From Amborella trichopoda (Eukaryota > Streptophyta > Magnoliopsida > Amborellales > Amborellaceae), in assembly GCF_000471905.2 (NCBI RefSeq), contig NW_006499563.1, positions 5,583,356 through 5,647,355 of the forward strand: a stretch of DNA of 64,000 nucleotides. The letters run 5' to 3'. This document shows, one piece after another, positions 10,992 through 22,690 of this stretch (position 1 is its first letter; every line of letters starts with the position of its first letter). The notes under the pieces are model-generated. The model ran no database searches and had not been told where the DNA came from. It saw only the letters and a list, made by a program, of their open reading frames with translations. A program made the translations under genes and the position numbers.

Positions 10992-12098
10992 CTACTCCTC
11001 TAGGGAGGTTCCAATCTTGGTTAACCTTGGGTCCTTCTCAATTTCTAGTTTTACATCGACCGTCTCTTTGATGATAGCCGTTGGGTCACCATTGAATATC
11101 TTCTGGAATTGCTCGACATGGGAAGTGAGTTCCTCAGGTTGAGAGATTTCTTCAGACTCTTGGCTCTCTTGATCTTCGTCTTGGTCGTCCAATTCGTCAT
11201 CTTGGGTATCGTGCTTCGTTATTAGGCCTTCTTGAACGTTCACCTATTTTGAAAATTCTTTTCTATTACCATTGTTTTATCTTGTTTTGAATTTTCAATG
11301 GTGGATTTTGAAATATCATAAGAGGTGTCCATTATGGGAATCAAGAGAGAAGTATTGGGGACTAGATGCGCAGGGCAATTGGATGGCCACCCAACGCCTA
11401 TCTATTCTTTTAGCGATTCTCGAGAGAGAGGAATGATCGACCAATTACGTTCTTGGATTTGTATAGGCGAATGAGCACCCTTAGCTGTGTTAGAGCCGAT
11501 TGTGCATACCTTCAAATCCAGGTCAGCAAAAAGGTCTTCAATCCCCAATTCTTGTGTGTGCGAAAAAGTGGAAGAAGAATTCCCTACCGCTGGGGAATCA
11601 AGGATCACCTTTGGCCGTTTTGAAGGATGAGCATCGAGAGGATCGAGGTTTTGAATGCCTCTAGATATAAAGCTTGGATAGCTTGAAGGATTCATCAGGC
11701 TTTGAAATAGGGTGAGAGTACACCCGAGTCCTCTTCGATCCCCATTTTTAGTTTTGGTTTGTAGTGATGCAGAAATCGCTTCCGTTATGCCTTTCCCTTG
11801 ACTCCCCAAGCCTTGGCTTGGTTGAGAGCTTTGGGAGAAGAGCTGGTACCAACCTTTTAGGGACTCGAAGCCATATCAATGTTGACATTGTTAATGTCAT
11901 CCATTGATGTAGAAGTTTGTAAAATTTGTGAAACAGGGTTGCCGGCCATAGCCGTAAGACAGCACGATCGGCTTGCTCAAAAAAAGCGAGTAGGATTTCT
12001 CCAAGCTCGACCGCTATGGCTAGCTTCCTGCTACCAATACTAGAATTGGAATACGAATGGGGTTCAATACATACCTTCGTGACGCCATTTTTAGTCAT
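10992..12098 (-). pseudogene. A1 protease-RT linker remains
   Basis: Frame 10992-11243 is acidic (TQDDELDDQDEDQESQESEE) and ends DVKLEIEKDPRLTKIGTSLEE, which resembles the spacer that precedes RT in Tat-like polyproteins. Frames 11402-11809 and 11748-12098 lie in the same interval but show no domain I recognise. Length and position suit the extended PR-RT linker of this lineage. Confidence 0.55.
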
Positions 12099-12149
12099 AA
12101 ATTTGAGTCATTGATGGAGTGTTGAGGCGACTACGAGGTTTTCATGCAT

Positions 12150-12749
12150 TCATGGTCTTCCTAGCAGCATATTGAATGAAGGTTTTATGTCCAAGACATA
12201 AAACTTTATCATTTGGACTGTAGGTCCGATCTTGAGCATGAGAGGTAGTATGCCTTTAGCTTGTCTCTTGGTTCCATCATATGCGGCAATAGTTAGTTGG
12301 CATGAGTCGAAGTCATCCGAGCTTTTACCTATCTGCTTCACTGTTTTCATAGGGCATATGTTTAGGGATGCCCCATTATCATCAAGAACTCGCCATATTT
12401 CATATCCTTGCATGAAAATGGTGATGGTCAAAGATTGGACATGAAAATGGTTGAAGTCAGCCAGGATGTCATCGTCCGTGAATATAATTAGCGTTGGTTC
12501 TATCAGTTGGTTGATCATTCCGCACCATTCATCCGGCTGTGTGTTGCTTGAGATGTGTGTCTTAGCAAGAACCCTTTCAATTTGGGCGTGTGCTGGTGAG
12601 TTGGAGAGTAGCTCCAAGATGGATATTTGAGCCTGGATCTTCCCGAGATGAGCCGATAGATCGAAGGTGGTTGCAGATCCTTGAGTTTCTTTATTCGTCT
12701 CGTGATCTGCGGCTCTTGCTGATTGTTTGGCTGTTGAGGTGTTTCCCAT
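12150..12749 (-). pseudogene. A1 aspartic protease remains
   Basis: Within a 199-aa frame, VLDDNGASLNICPMKTVKQI matches the D-x-G-(A/S)-S-x-N pattern of retroelement proteases. The downstream block FYVLDIKPSFNMLLGRP is the typical 'YN-LLGRPWI' region. In the family the protease cuts the Gag-Pol polyprotein. Fossil, part of A1. Confidence 0.8.
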
Positions 12750-13040
12750 TCATTCGTCGAGAATGTCGGGCATCAGCTGAATGGGTTTGAGCACTAGGCC
12801 TCTTCGGGTTAAGGAATCAACCTCGTCAGCCTGAAGCTCGATAGGGTCGGCCCTATCAAGAGTAATGGGAGACTTTGGGGTGTTAGCCCCTTATTTGGAA
12901 GATGACGCCTTGTCATTGGTTCTAACCTTATTGATCTCTAATGTGTCATCTTCATCATATTGATCCCATTTGGGTAGGTTACCGAGGTTCGGAGATGAAG
13001 GGCTTCCTCTCAAAAGGCTCAAAAGACCTACTTCGAGCTT

Positions 13041-14832
13041 TTAAAAGTGATGATCACAAGAAAATATGAATTGGCCAGGATCATATTCTTCGTCTCCATT
13101 CTCAATCATTTGAATGACAACGTTCTCTTGAGCTCTCGACTTTTCGGTCGTTGTGACCATATTCTTAGGGAGACGGTTTGTGAAGATACCCATCTTTTGA
13201 TTAGGCTCTTTGACAGGTTGATTTCTAGGTGTGACAATGATGTCCCTCCTATTGATTAACCCTTGAATCACCCATTTCAAATATGTGCAGTTTTGGGGGT
13301 CATGGTCATGGTTTTGATGCCATTTGCACGACTTGCTTTTATCCATGACTTGAAATGGTGGTACAGTTGGTGGCCGGAGATAAACCATATTTTTAGCCAG
13401 GAGTAATTCCATCACTTTTTCCAGTGGGTCGTTGAGAGGAGTGAAATAATCCTCTCGCCTTTGGTTATTATTTCAAGTGTTGGCACTAGGCTGACCCTTT
13501 CTGTTTTGGTTCTGATTGTTGTGATGTGTGGCTGACCCTTGAGCCGGTCGGTTAACGACAATCTCATTAACCTGATCAGAAGCTTTCCCCTTGTTATTGC
13601 TTTTAGTCTTATTTTGGGGAGTCATTATTGGTTTATTGTCGAGCTTGGTGCTGAGGGGTGTCCCTCTTTCCCTTTCATGTCCCACCACCCACTCGATCAT
13701 GGAGTCGAAGGAATGGGGATAAGACCTTGGCTGAAAAAGGTCCTGTATTCAGGAGCAAAATTCTCCAAGGCCATAGAGATTTTGGCTCGGTCTATCAGTG
13801 AGCATCCTATGACCAAATTGCCGCCTCATGGAATCAACAGATGAAGTCCTCGAAGGATTCTCCTAGATTTTGCTTCGTTGCGTTAAGCTCGCCCAAGGAG
13901 AGAGATCTTGTTGTCGATGCGCAGTAGTGACAGATGAATCGGTTGAAAATTCCATTTGGAGTGATGTGTAGTTGAGCGGACATCATTCTCCGGTGCCATG
14001 TCAAGGCCTCATCGGTCAATGTTTGCGATAATATGGCCTTCAGTTGTTAGGCTTGCCACGTAAAGCTCGAACAAAGAGGAGATACGCATTGATGTGAGCA
14101 TTTGGATCACTCTTCCCATTAAACTTGCTCCTAAATTATGGGACAACAAATCCCAGGGGAAGGTCCTCTATGCCTCCAAGGGTCTCTTGAACATAGGCCT
14201 TTGGGGGTAAAATTTCATGGATGCCCATTCTTACGAGCATATCCTGCATCCCTCTTAAAGTGCCTTCTTGTTGAGTAGTTGACAAGACTGTAGCCCCACC
14301 GGTCGGTGGGTTCCCAAGTGTAGATTGGTAAGTTGAGATTTGGGATAGATGTTGGCCTGCATGGGCTTGAGGTTGATGGGCTGTGGTTACCGGGATAGTT
14401 TGATACATTTGTGCCTAAGGGGCGTACTGACCCATAAGTGTCGCCACCGGTTGTGGAAATGACACGGTTTGTTGGACTGGGTGAACTAAGGGGGCTGATT
14501 GAAGAATCAGCTGACTCGGTTGTGCTAGGGGTTGACCTATACCACCAAGTTGGTTTGGCATCCCCATGAGCTGGACAATGAACAATGTAACCTAGTTCAA
14601 TCAGACTTTTAAGGGCAGTTTGGACGCCCATCTCGCCTAAGGGTTGGTCTGGATTGACGTCTATGCTCCATACAATGCTAAGAACATCAGGAGGGGTCCT
14701 ACAGTGGCTTGAGGTTGAGTTGGATCTCCTAGAGCTACGTGGATCTTGGTTCTGAGATCGCTGTGCTTTGGGATTATCTTGGTTCAAGTTGTGGGAATTG
14801 GCATTAGATGTTGCATGAATTTCTTCCCTCAA
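13041..14832 (-). pseudogene. A1 gag remains
   Basis: Frame 13041-13415 has a CCHC-like knuckle region, CKWHQNHDHDPQNCTYLKW. Frame 13834-14019 carries MTDEALTWHRRM, matching the 'A-x-x-W' core of retrotransposon Gag. Frame 14215-14832 is polar and Pro/Ser-rich, as N-terminal Gag often is. The same knuckle and core are found in A2 at 52130-53286. Broken. Confidence 0.75.
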
Positions 14833-15139
14833 TCGACTTCTACTTTGGTTACCTAAAATCCCCTGTTGGAAGATGCTTGATCGGACCCCCCGAATTAGCT
14901 TTTCGGATCACATCAATTTCGGGACTAAGAGTGAACCCTTGGGACTCTGCCTTGAACAGAAGACCTGAGCGTTGGATAATGGATTGGCCCGAGTCTATTG
15001 ATAGTTCCAAGGGATTGCAGCATATTGGTCCTTAGGTTTGGGAAGGTTTGGTTTAAAGTCAGTTGTGGAGCAATAATCATCGTCGCCTTGAGTAACCGAC
15101 ATGGTGACTTCTTTGGCTGGGTTCTTGAATCTAAACTTA

Positions 15140-15865
15140 GGTAAGAACTAGACTCAACAACTTAGGGTAGACCTAGCCTGATTCTAGGGGCAAAACTTTG
15201 ACTAAGACCGAGGCTAAGACTAGACTAAAATATAGACTTGTTAGAGTCAATGGGTTTTGGTTCAGAACGTGAACTAAGGTAAGCCAAGTCTAGCTCTAGC
15301 GGAAACTCTATGCTTAAACCTATGTTAGAACCAAGACTAAGATCTAGACTAGATAAGTACGAGTCTCAGCTCAGACCAAGAGTGGGTCTAGGTTTGGACC
15401 TAGGTGTGAGCCTGGTTCGGACCTGGATTGAGCAGGGTTCAAGCCTAGGCTTGGACCTAGAGGGTTATGATATTCAGACCGAGTATAGACTGAAACTGGA
15501 TCAAAGGATGAACTAAGAAAGAGCCATCGGCTCGGACCAAGAGGGGGTCTGTGTTCGGACTTGGGTGTTAACCTGGTTCAGACCTGGGCTAGGCTCGATA
15601 TAAGCCTGAACTCGGACCCAGATAATTTTGGTGATCAGACCAGGTGTGGGCCCAGATTGGATCAAAGATGAGCTAGGAATGAGCCTTCAGCTCTGATTGA
15701 AAGGTGGCCCAGGTTCGGACTTGGGTGTGAGCATGATTTGGACCTAGGCTTGGTGGGTACAAGCCTGAACTTGGACCTAGAGGGTTTAGCTCGGACCAAA
15801 AGCGGGTTCAAACTGAGATCTAAGATTAACCGATTAGAAATAAGCAAGAATGTGTACAAAAATAT
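15140..15865. repeat. Tandem repeats in the A1 leader
   Basis: Between gag and the 5' LTR a ~150-170 bp unit recurs about three times in diverged form (starts near 15370, 15540 and 15690). It is built of shorter motifs such as GGTTCGGACCTGGGTGTGAGC and TTGGACCTAGAGGGTT. The adjoining 15140-15400 segment is nearly the same as 57000-57207 in A2, which fixes the family relationship of A1 and A2. Confidence 0.7.
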
Positions 15866-17266
15866 TTAACTTAGATTGATTATAGGTGGGCTTGGCTTGA
15901 GAGTGGGTTCTTAACTATTGAAATGCGACGAGGCTAATATGGGTCCTCATATAGGTCCTTGCCTCCTGGTATAGGATGTTCACCAGATCCTACTATACAT
16001 GGAGTTTTTTTGAGGCAAAGGATTATGGAGGGATGATGTTCACAATTAAAGTTACGTGAATCCCAACCGCTTCGATTCTCAAAGCTAGGCTCCCCTCATG
16101 CCGTTAACATGGATTTTGGGGGTTTTCGAAATATTTGTTTGATGGTTTCCCTGGCATTCCCGGTCCGGTGTGTGCTGGAGTGTGTAAAGAAGCACTCAAT
16201 TAAAATAAAGTCAAGCACACAATGCACAAAAAACAAGAAAGGAAATAAGTGAGCCCTCAGCACTGATCATGCCTAGCGATGTGCGCTTCAAGGTGAAACT
16301 CGCTAGAAGCACAGTATAGATGGAGTGGTAAGAAACTCCTAAGAAGGTAATGTCAGAACCATGAGACTAGGCATAGTCCGTGCTAAGTCGAGCGCGGCCC
16401 GGGTTGAGAGTGACTCGAACGGGACACAGTCCATGGAGGGTGCAAGCAGCACTCGATATTTTTTTTTATTTTTTTTTATTTTTTCTTGACCTTTGATGAA
16501 ACGTAGTTAAACTAAGCATGGTGAAAATAGGAAAACATGGTTTCAATCGAAATTAACAATCTAAAATGATATAAAAAGAGACAGGAACGGATCAGATCTA
16601 TCTACAACATAATATGTTTTTTATATTTTTTAAAAATTTATTTTAAACCAAAACTTGGTCAACAGGGAGCCAAAAGGCTTCGAAATAGGCATGCGTGGTC
16701 CAATAATGTATTTGGGACCTTTGTAGTTGGGTGACATGGGTGGTGTCACCCCGGTGACACGAGTGATGTCGCCGTTGCAGGGTTGGCGACACAGCTAATG
16801 TCGCCCAAAAACGTATTTTTGTTTTATTTCTTTTCATATTTTTCCTCGTCAAAATCAATGACATAAGCCTACTTTAAACTTGGAATAAGTAGGAAAAACG
16901 TATATTTACGATGAAATAAATTAAAACAGAGTAAAGTATAATAGTGTAGACGGAATAGTAAAATACTTTTTTGATATTTTTAAAAGTTTTGTTTTTCTTT
17001 GAAATGCTGTGGACAGTCATAAAAGAGACCAGATAACAGATCAGAAAACGTTCAGAAGATTATGAAATTTTGGAATTTTGGGCGACAATGGGAGTGTTGC
17101 CCTGGATTTGAGCGGAAATGGTGGGTCGCCAAGAAAAATCAGGGTTTCATAGCACCGAAAACTCTGGATCCCGGTTATTTCTTACTTGTGTGACCTTTTG
17201 TGACTGAAAACATTGAAAAAAAATGAATAAAAATTGTATTTTGGCGCTCAAATCAAACTCGAAAGA
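15866..17266 (-). other. A1 5' leader, no gene seen
   Basis: About 1.4 kb of non-coding sequence between the PBS and the repeat block. It contains the poly-T segment near 16460-16485 and the palindrome cluster described separately. No coding frame is supported. Confidence 0.6.
16730..17130. repeat. GGCGACA palindrome cluster in the A1 5' leader
   Basis: Inverted repeats lie at 16730-16750 (GGTGACATG...TGTCACC), 16753-16773 and 16784-16806. A looser pair is near 17080-17135. They are the same motif class as in the LTRs and the opposite subterminal region. Confidence 0.75.
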
Positions 17267-17283
17267 CCCCACGGTGGGCGCCA
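17267..17283 (-). other. Primer binding site of A1
   Basis: Read on the minus strand, the 5' LTR end is followed by a short GTT spacer and then TGGCGCCCACCGTGGGG. A sequence starting TGG directly inside the 5' LTR is the expected complement of a tRNA 3' end. I do not assign the tRNA species. Confidence 0.75.
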
Positions 17284-17878
17284 AACTCTTTATGATGCAA
17301 AATATGACAGATTTGGAAATGAAGATCTCTCAGATCTGACACCCTAAACAAATGAAAATGAAATAGTAGAGAAGGTGGGACAAATAGAATTCAGATCTCA
17401 GTCCAGATCTTCCTGGAAATGAACAGATCTACTCTCAGATCTGTGGCAGAGCCAGCATGATCCAAGACATCACAAAATACTATTTTTAGGTAAACAAACA
17501 GATCAAAATAAAATGAAAACAATATAATCAAAAGAGATAAAATGGAAGAAAATGATTTCGAACAGGGCCAGATGGCCCTAGACTCTCGAGCCTTTTAGGG
17601 CTCGCCCGTATCAAAACCGGTCTTCTTTTATCTCTCTGGTCCGGATATTAGCCTGCAAGTCTCTCCAATATAGGGTGGTGGTGCCCTATAGATGGTTCTC
17701 GGTGTCTTAGATCTTGGCTCTCTCAGGCTTAAGGGTTGAAGTTCCAGGGAGCTGGGGGTTTCCTGAAGCTATCCTTAGGGTTTCTCATCTCTTTGAGTTT
17801 TCTATCTCTATCTTTAATCGTTCTTTCTCTATCATAGGTTTCTCTCTCTCCCTCTTGTCAAATGACCACAAAAATAAG

Positions 17879-17889
17879 CCTTATAGGGG
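17879..17889 (-). promoter_or_regulatory. TATA-like box in A1 5' LTR
   Basis: CCCCTATAAGG on the minus strand, conserved in the partner LTR, is the best candidate for the element's core promoter. Transcription would proceed toward gag at lower coordinates. Confidence 0.4.
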
Positions 17890-17970
17890 CCAAAACTCGT
17901 TGGGAAAAATAAGCACACGTAAGAAGCAATTCCACAGTCAAAAAGTCAAACTTTGAAAGTCACGGATTTA

Positions 17971-18360
17971 GGCGGCACGCCTAGTGTCGCCCATAAAAAA
18001 GTCAAAAAAATCTCACAAAAATCAAAAAATCAATTTGGGGCAAAAGGGACTGTGTGAAATGGGCCGTGTCACCTAGGCGACATTGGTAGTGTCGCCCAAA
18101 TCTGGGCGACATTGAGCGTGTCGCCTAGTCTAGGCTGCTGGGCGACACTGCCCATGTTGCCCAAGTCAAACTCTGTCAAATTTCATTTTTTTCATGTTGA
18201 GTGCATTCCCCATTTTCTTGTGAAGCTATCAAAAAGAGTTTGGCTCAAAACGGATTTTTTTACTATATTTAATAAGTTTTTTGGTAAAACAGGACATTTA
18301 CTAGAACGACTTGGGCAACACTACCAGTGTCGCCCGGGCGACACGACTGTTGTCGGCCAA
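17971..18360. repeat. GGGCGACA palindrome cluster in A1 5' LTR
   Basis: Copies at 17971-17992, 18076-18097, 18104-18125, about 18140-18162, and two adjoining ones near 18313-18358. Each pairs GGGCGACA with TGTCGCCC across 6-8 nt. Density is higher than in the partner LTR. Confidence 0.75.
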
Positions 18361-18650
18361 ACCAAAACTTGTTGAATTTGATATTTTCCAATTTGGGTGT
18401 CTTCCTCAGCCTCTTATGAGGCTCTCATAGAAAATTTGGATCAAAACGGATTTATTTACTATTTTGGTAAAACAGGGCATTTACAAAAATCTGGGTCAAA
18501 ACAAGGTTTTTGCAGGGTTTCAGGCAGACAGACTAGTTTCGGGTCACAATATAGGATCGTGAACTATGGATTTGGGTTTACTAGGATAAGTGTGGTCCTA
18601 AGAGTTCAAGAAATCATGGAATTTTCTAGATTTAAAATGGGGTGTCTACA

Positions 18651-18655
18651 ATACA
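18651..18655. repeat. Target-site duplication ATACA, right copy (element A1)
   Basis: Identical to 1480-1484 and directly abutting the LTR end. Confidence 0.85.
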
Positions 18656-19190
18656 TCATTCATTTTCATAGGTAGCCTCGTGTCATCTCCCCAAAGTGAG
18701 TCGAAACCATCACTATACTCACTCCATGGCCTCTGTAGACCACCTTTCATCACCACTATGGTCCAACTGTATAACCCTAAACTATAGTGCATGTTCTGGC
18801 TGCATGGCATTAAAATGTTTCACACAGGTCCTGAAGGCATGACCCTAAACATGCCTTCACAAAAAAAAACGGCCATGGTGTACACTCGAACAAGGGAATG
18901 CCATGAGTAAAACTGACAGACGGACATGGTCACGAAACCATCAGTAAAAGAGTACCACAAAAGCAAAAACCCAGGCATGGTGAAAACCCAAAAAAGGCAA
19001 TGTGAGTAAAAACGGATGAAAATGGGTGGACATGGCCACCAAGTCATGGGTAAAAGAGCCCAAAAATAAAATAAGTTAGTGAAAACTTTCTTTACAGTGC
19101 CACTTCTTTTGTTCAAGTGAAAACCTGCAAAAGGGCAATTGGACCAACAAAACAGGTTGACACACTGCCATAACCTCAGCCGACACTCAA
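18656..19190. repeat. Continuation of the compound repeat flanking A1
   Basis: Three TR35 units are recognisable at 18757-18860 (for example GGTCCAACTGTATAACCCTAAACTATAG). After an A9 run, a ~100-bp segment is present twice in diverged form (about 18873-18975 and 18978-19080). Each copy has GGTG..AC, GGCAATG-GAGTAAAA and GTAAAAGAGC. No coding sequence is seen; this links the left flank (1-1479) to the right flank of A1. Confidence 0.65.
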
Positions 19191-21170
19191 TTTCAAAACA
19201 GTCAAAATCTGGCTAATGAGGTCTACCTAAAATCCTCAAATGCTAGCACCCAATCACAACACCAAATGGCTTGCTAGGGAGTGAGAGCCGCAGAAGATCT
19301 CCCACACTTAAACTAAAAAATGCTCAGCATCCAATCACAACACCAGATACTTTAGGGTTACTCCTCGTCATGAGATTCCCTCACCTAAAACCTTCCTTAG
19401 CCGACCAGCCTAGAGCTTCAGAACATGCTCTTGAATGGACCTGGCAGGATGGGGCCCACGACGCCACTTAGCTAAAACACCCCTAGCCGATAGGCCCAAA
19501 CTTTTAGGCAGGTCAGAAGCCCCCAATTGGACCTCGATAGACGGGACCTACAGAGATACCCTGATCATCAAAAGCAAACCTAGTGTAGCAGTGAAAAACG
19601 ACGACCAAAGGTTCATAGCATTTGGCCTCCAAATAGGCCGATTCTAGCCAATGAGGTCTGTAGAAAATCCTCAAGCAGTGTGGGTGAAGACTTTGACAGG
19701 ATCCCTCAAACGTCTCTTCCCGCCCTACAAGTCACCCCGTACATTGTATCCAAACGTCTGAGCACCCTACTTGCAACATTGGGTGGATCTCCTCAGCATT
19801 CACATAGTCTTGTGGCTAGCCGAGAGAAATTTCTTGAATGATTGTACTTCTTGATTATCTCAAAGCACAACATTCGGTGGGGCATGCTATTGGGAAGATA
19901 TTTTTCATCATCATGGGGCCCTCGCTCAATAAAAGCCTAGCAAACAATGGAAATTTTGACAGTCTAAGAATAGCTCCAAAACTGGTCAAGATCTTTATGA
20001 GGACTCTCAAAAGTCTCCTGTCATGGTTCGTCGCGTTTTGACATGTCTAAGGTAGTGCAGATAGAGAACCAGTTCTGGCAGAATCAACGTCTAGCACCCT
20101 GAAATGGACCTCTATAACTAGAGTTATATTCTCGGTGTCTTAATTTTCTATGGGACGACCGCCATTGGATCTGATGTGGTTGAAAAACCCCAAGGATCAA
20201 ATTTTAGCTTGAACGGACGTCCTAGAAAAACATTATAGGCAAAAGAGCGAAACAGGAGGAACCGAATGCTGTTCCCGTGCGGCCAACCTGCAACTCAACA
20301 CCATTAAAGGGACAATCACAATTAGTGGCTTTCGATGCTCATATCTCACTCATTCGAGGTCAGATCGAGCCCAAATTTCGTCAGTGTATTCGTCTCATCA
20401 AGACGAGCATTTTAATATGTGCCACGCCTCGTGACGATGCCCGATCGGGAAGAAAATCTAGAGAGAATTTTCTGATCCATGAAAAAAGTGCAGGAAAATC
20501 AGTAGCATCGTGTCTCACTGGAGCGGCCAAATCATGCCGCTCGTGACCCCGATCGACATGAGACCAGTTCCACCACATGCGTAAGGTCTGTGGCCATCAC
20601 TCGTCTGAACCTCGTGTATGATGAACAGACAGAATTTGCACCTGAAAGTAATGAAGTGACTGCAAATTCTATCGTCGAAATTCCAAATTCCAACCAAAAC
20701 TCCAAACTTGCAAAACCTTCATCCGGCACGGAATCGGGTTACGTTTGCTTCCCCGCGATCATGATGTCATGCTTAGTGTGTTCTAGAGAAGAAGTGACAG
20801 AAAAACATTAACGAACGAGCACACAATCGATCCAAAGTTTTAAGATTCTTTCAAATTTCAAGTCACATGATCGTGCCCTAAAAACACTATCCATGGCTCG
20901 AAGTTGATATCAAATCGATTGTCATGTCGATCCTTACAAGAAAGCAATCATCTCTCGATCAACCGGGCATCAGAACGTCCCCGGGTCATCCACAAAAAAT
21001 CATGTACGTTCTAGAGCAAGACAAGGACATTTCTGGAATTCAACAACTTGTTAAGAAGGGGCAAATCTATCATTTTGCACCCTAATATCTATTTTTTTTA
21101 ATTCATTTTAATTTAAATTTCCAGCAATTAGGGTTACTTTTGATCATCCACCCACGTTTGGGGCACAATC

Positions 21171-21180
21171 CTATATATAC
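21171..21180 (+). promoter_or_regulatory. TATA box of B1 LTR
   Basis: CTATATATAC lies after CACAATC and before a region rich in CTCTTTCTTCT. Equivalent boxes occur in the B-LTR fragment (54962-54972, minus) and in B2 (59502-59513). Position suits an LTR promoter with transcription to the right. Confidence 0.5.
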
Positions 21181-21421
21181 CGCACCATCATTGTACGCAA
21201 AAAGGCTTGAAATCTTCACAAAAGAGAGTTTTTACTTAATAGAGTTTCTCTTTCTTCTCATTGTTGGGTCACGTTGGGAGAAAGAGGGTAAGGAGAGAGA
21301 AACTATTGAACCGATACCCCAAAGCTAAAGGTAAATCTTCTCTCTCTTCTTTTTCTTTTCTTCTTCTCTCTCTTCCTCTCCTTCTACTTCCTCTTCTCTG
21401 TCTGAGCTCCCCTCAGAGGCT

Positions 21422-21448
21422 ATGCACGACAGTGGCAGTGCTGTACAT
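21422..21448. repeat. Dyad in the transcribed part of B1 5' LTR
   Basis: ATGCACGACA, seven bases, then TGCTGTACAT. This is the decayed version of a perfect 10-bp dyad in the reverse fragment at 54716-54742; another copy is at 37389-37418. Confidence 0.55.
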
Positions 21449-21639
21449 GCCTCTCATGTGGTCTCACAGGTCGTGCATGGCGATGGCAGCGTCATGCGCG
21501 AGCCTCCCTCTCCTTCTATTCGTTCATCTCTATACCCTAGCAAGGTTTGCAGATGGCACTGCTCATCGTCATCTGTAGACCTATCCTCGATGCCTCAGTG
21601 AAGAGCACAGATGGGAAAACTCACAACCGACGGCAGGGG

Positions 21640-21900
21640 TCTCCCCCTGTTGGGCACCTATCACAGACAGTGATGCCTATCACCACCCTCGAGAGGTTTT
21701 GACAATACTTTTCACCATTCACGAGCTTCCTTTGCGTGCACGGTGCCCATCGCCACCCGCGAGCCTCCTTTGCATGCTCGATGCCTGTCGCCGTCCAGAA
21801 GCCTCCTTTGTGCGTTCGATGCTTATCATCGTTCCTCCTGCATCCCATGCCTATCGCCGTGTGCCTCATGAGATCTATCACCGTGCTCTTCACGAGAGGC
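21640..21900 (+). repeat. U5 subrepeats of B1 5' LTR (CATCGCC / GAGCCTCCTTTG units)
   Basis: A unit of about 39 bp such as GAGCCTCCTTTGCATGCTCG followed by ATGCCTGTCGCCGTC repeats around 21720-21830, with looser flanking copies. The same block is in the 3' LTR at 37625-37880. Confidence 0.65.
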
Positions 21901-22672
21901 TATAACTACCCAGGCAGGGGTGCACTGTCATCTTTTGTTGCCAGTGATAGTGCCTAGTGCCATTCGTAGTTCCTTGCTCCCCCTCAAGCCGTGTGCAGTA
22001 GTGTCTAGACCTGTCTAAGGGCCATGACAATACTACTCCACGATCGTGGGTGGCAACACCTAGCACTGTTGGGACCCTATCTCTTTGTCGTCTTGTGCCT
22101 TCTCTTAATTCTTTCCTTTTCTCACTTGATTGAGGGTTGACTTAGACTAACACTGCCATATCGGCCTCGGTTTCGAGTAATATTACTGTCGGGCTGGTCC
22201 GAAGTATCGTGCCCGTCTTGCTACCACTCTGAGTCGGTCATTATCTGGCTATCAAGGTAGTCTCGTCCCTTCATCAAGTTCTCTTCTCTCTTCGACCTTT
22301 GTTTGAACCTTCTACTTCATCACTCTAATCCCTCACATTCTTAGCCACACAAATGTGAATTGCCCTAAGACAAGGGTGGGCCCTTCAACCCACTTGTCCT
22401 TCACATTAACCATAGTAGTGTTGTGCAGAAAAACAAGGAGAATGCAGCTGGGGGAGGGCGCCCATGTGAGTCAGCCCGAGTACGTCATAGACTCAGGTGA
22501 GGTTGACCTGCACCTCACATCCAAAATTCCTCTCTCACTTGTTGGATACCTACCTTGGTTCTTAAACAAGGTTCTCGAGAGAGCGATCTCAAGTCCTAGG
22601 TTTTTTGAACCGGAGACATTGTCACCTGATCACCTAGATCCAGGGAGGCAAGATCGAGGCACATACCCAGCT

Positions 22673-22690
22673 TGGCGACTCCATTGGGGA
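22673..22690 (+). other. Primer binding site of B1
   Basis: TGGCGACTCCATTGGGGA follows the LTR end (...CATACCCA) after GCT. B2 has the related GGGTGACTCCACTGTGGA at the same place. The tRNA species is not assigned. Confidence 0.7.

Larger units (their letters stand above)
1485..18650 (-). mobile_element. Element A1: Tat-like Ty3/gypsy LTR retrotransposon, broken
   Basis: A 17.2-kb element read on the minus strand. In element order it has: 5' LTR (17287-18650), PBS (17267-17283), leader with subrepeats, gag (13041-14832), protease (12150-12749), linker, RT (about 10090-10990), RNase H (9311-9964), integrase (7838-8991), a long 3' region with a plus-strand antisense PMD gene (4950-6720), subrepeats, a polypurine tract, and 3' LTR (1485-2778). 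Domain order PR-RT-RH-IN is that of Ty3/gypsy. The long 3' region with an antisense ORF is known from Tat-lineage elements such as Grande, RIRE2 and Retand, and no chromodomain was seen; both point to Tat. The structure is nearly whole, but the coding regions carry many breaks. By eye the LTRs differ at roughly one site in ten, so the insertion is old. It interrupts the TR35 repeat. Confidence 0.88.
17287..18650 (-). repeat. A1 5' LTR
   Basis: 1364 bp. On the plus strand it starts TCTTTATGATGC, aligning with TGTTTCTGATGC of the partner, and ends GGGGTGTCTACA. It includes the TATA-like box at 17879-17889 (minus) and many GGCGAC palindromes (about 17971-18360). Orientation follows from the minus-strand gag-pol. 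Confidence 0.9.
19192..22669 (+). repeat. B1 5' LTR
   Basis: The left end is placed by alignment with B2, whose LTR begins at 57213: both run CAATT, then T(G/T)TCAAA...CAG, then TCTGGCTA. Long matches continue, for example CCAAACGTCTGAGCA at 19752 and 57849, and GTGGAAATTTTGA-like segments near 19948 and 58084. The right end is set by the PBS at 22673. The TG start has decayed in this copy, so the left edge is good to a few bases only. Confidence 0.75.

Noticed and set aside
17267-17283. Possible tRNA gene fragment next to the A1 LTR
   Set aside because: Only a 17-base complement of a tRNA 3' end is present, at the exact PBS position; no tRNA arms surround it.
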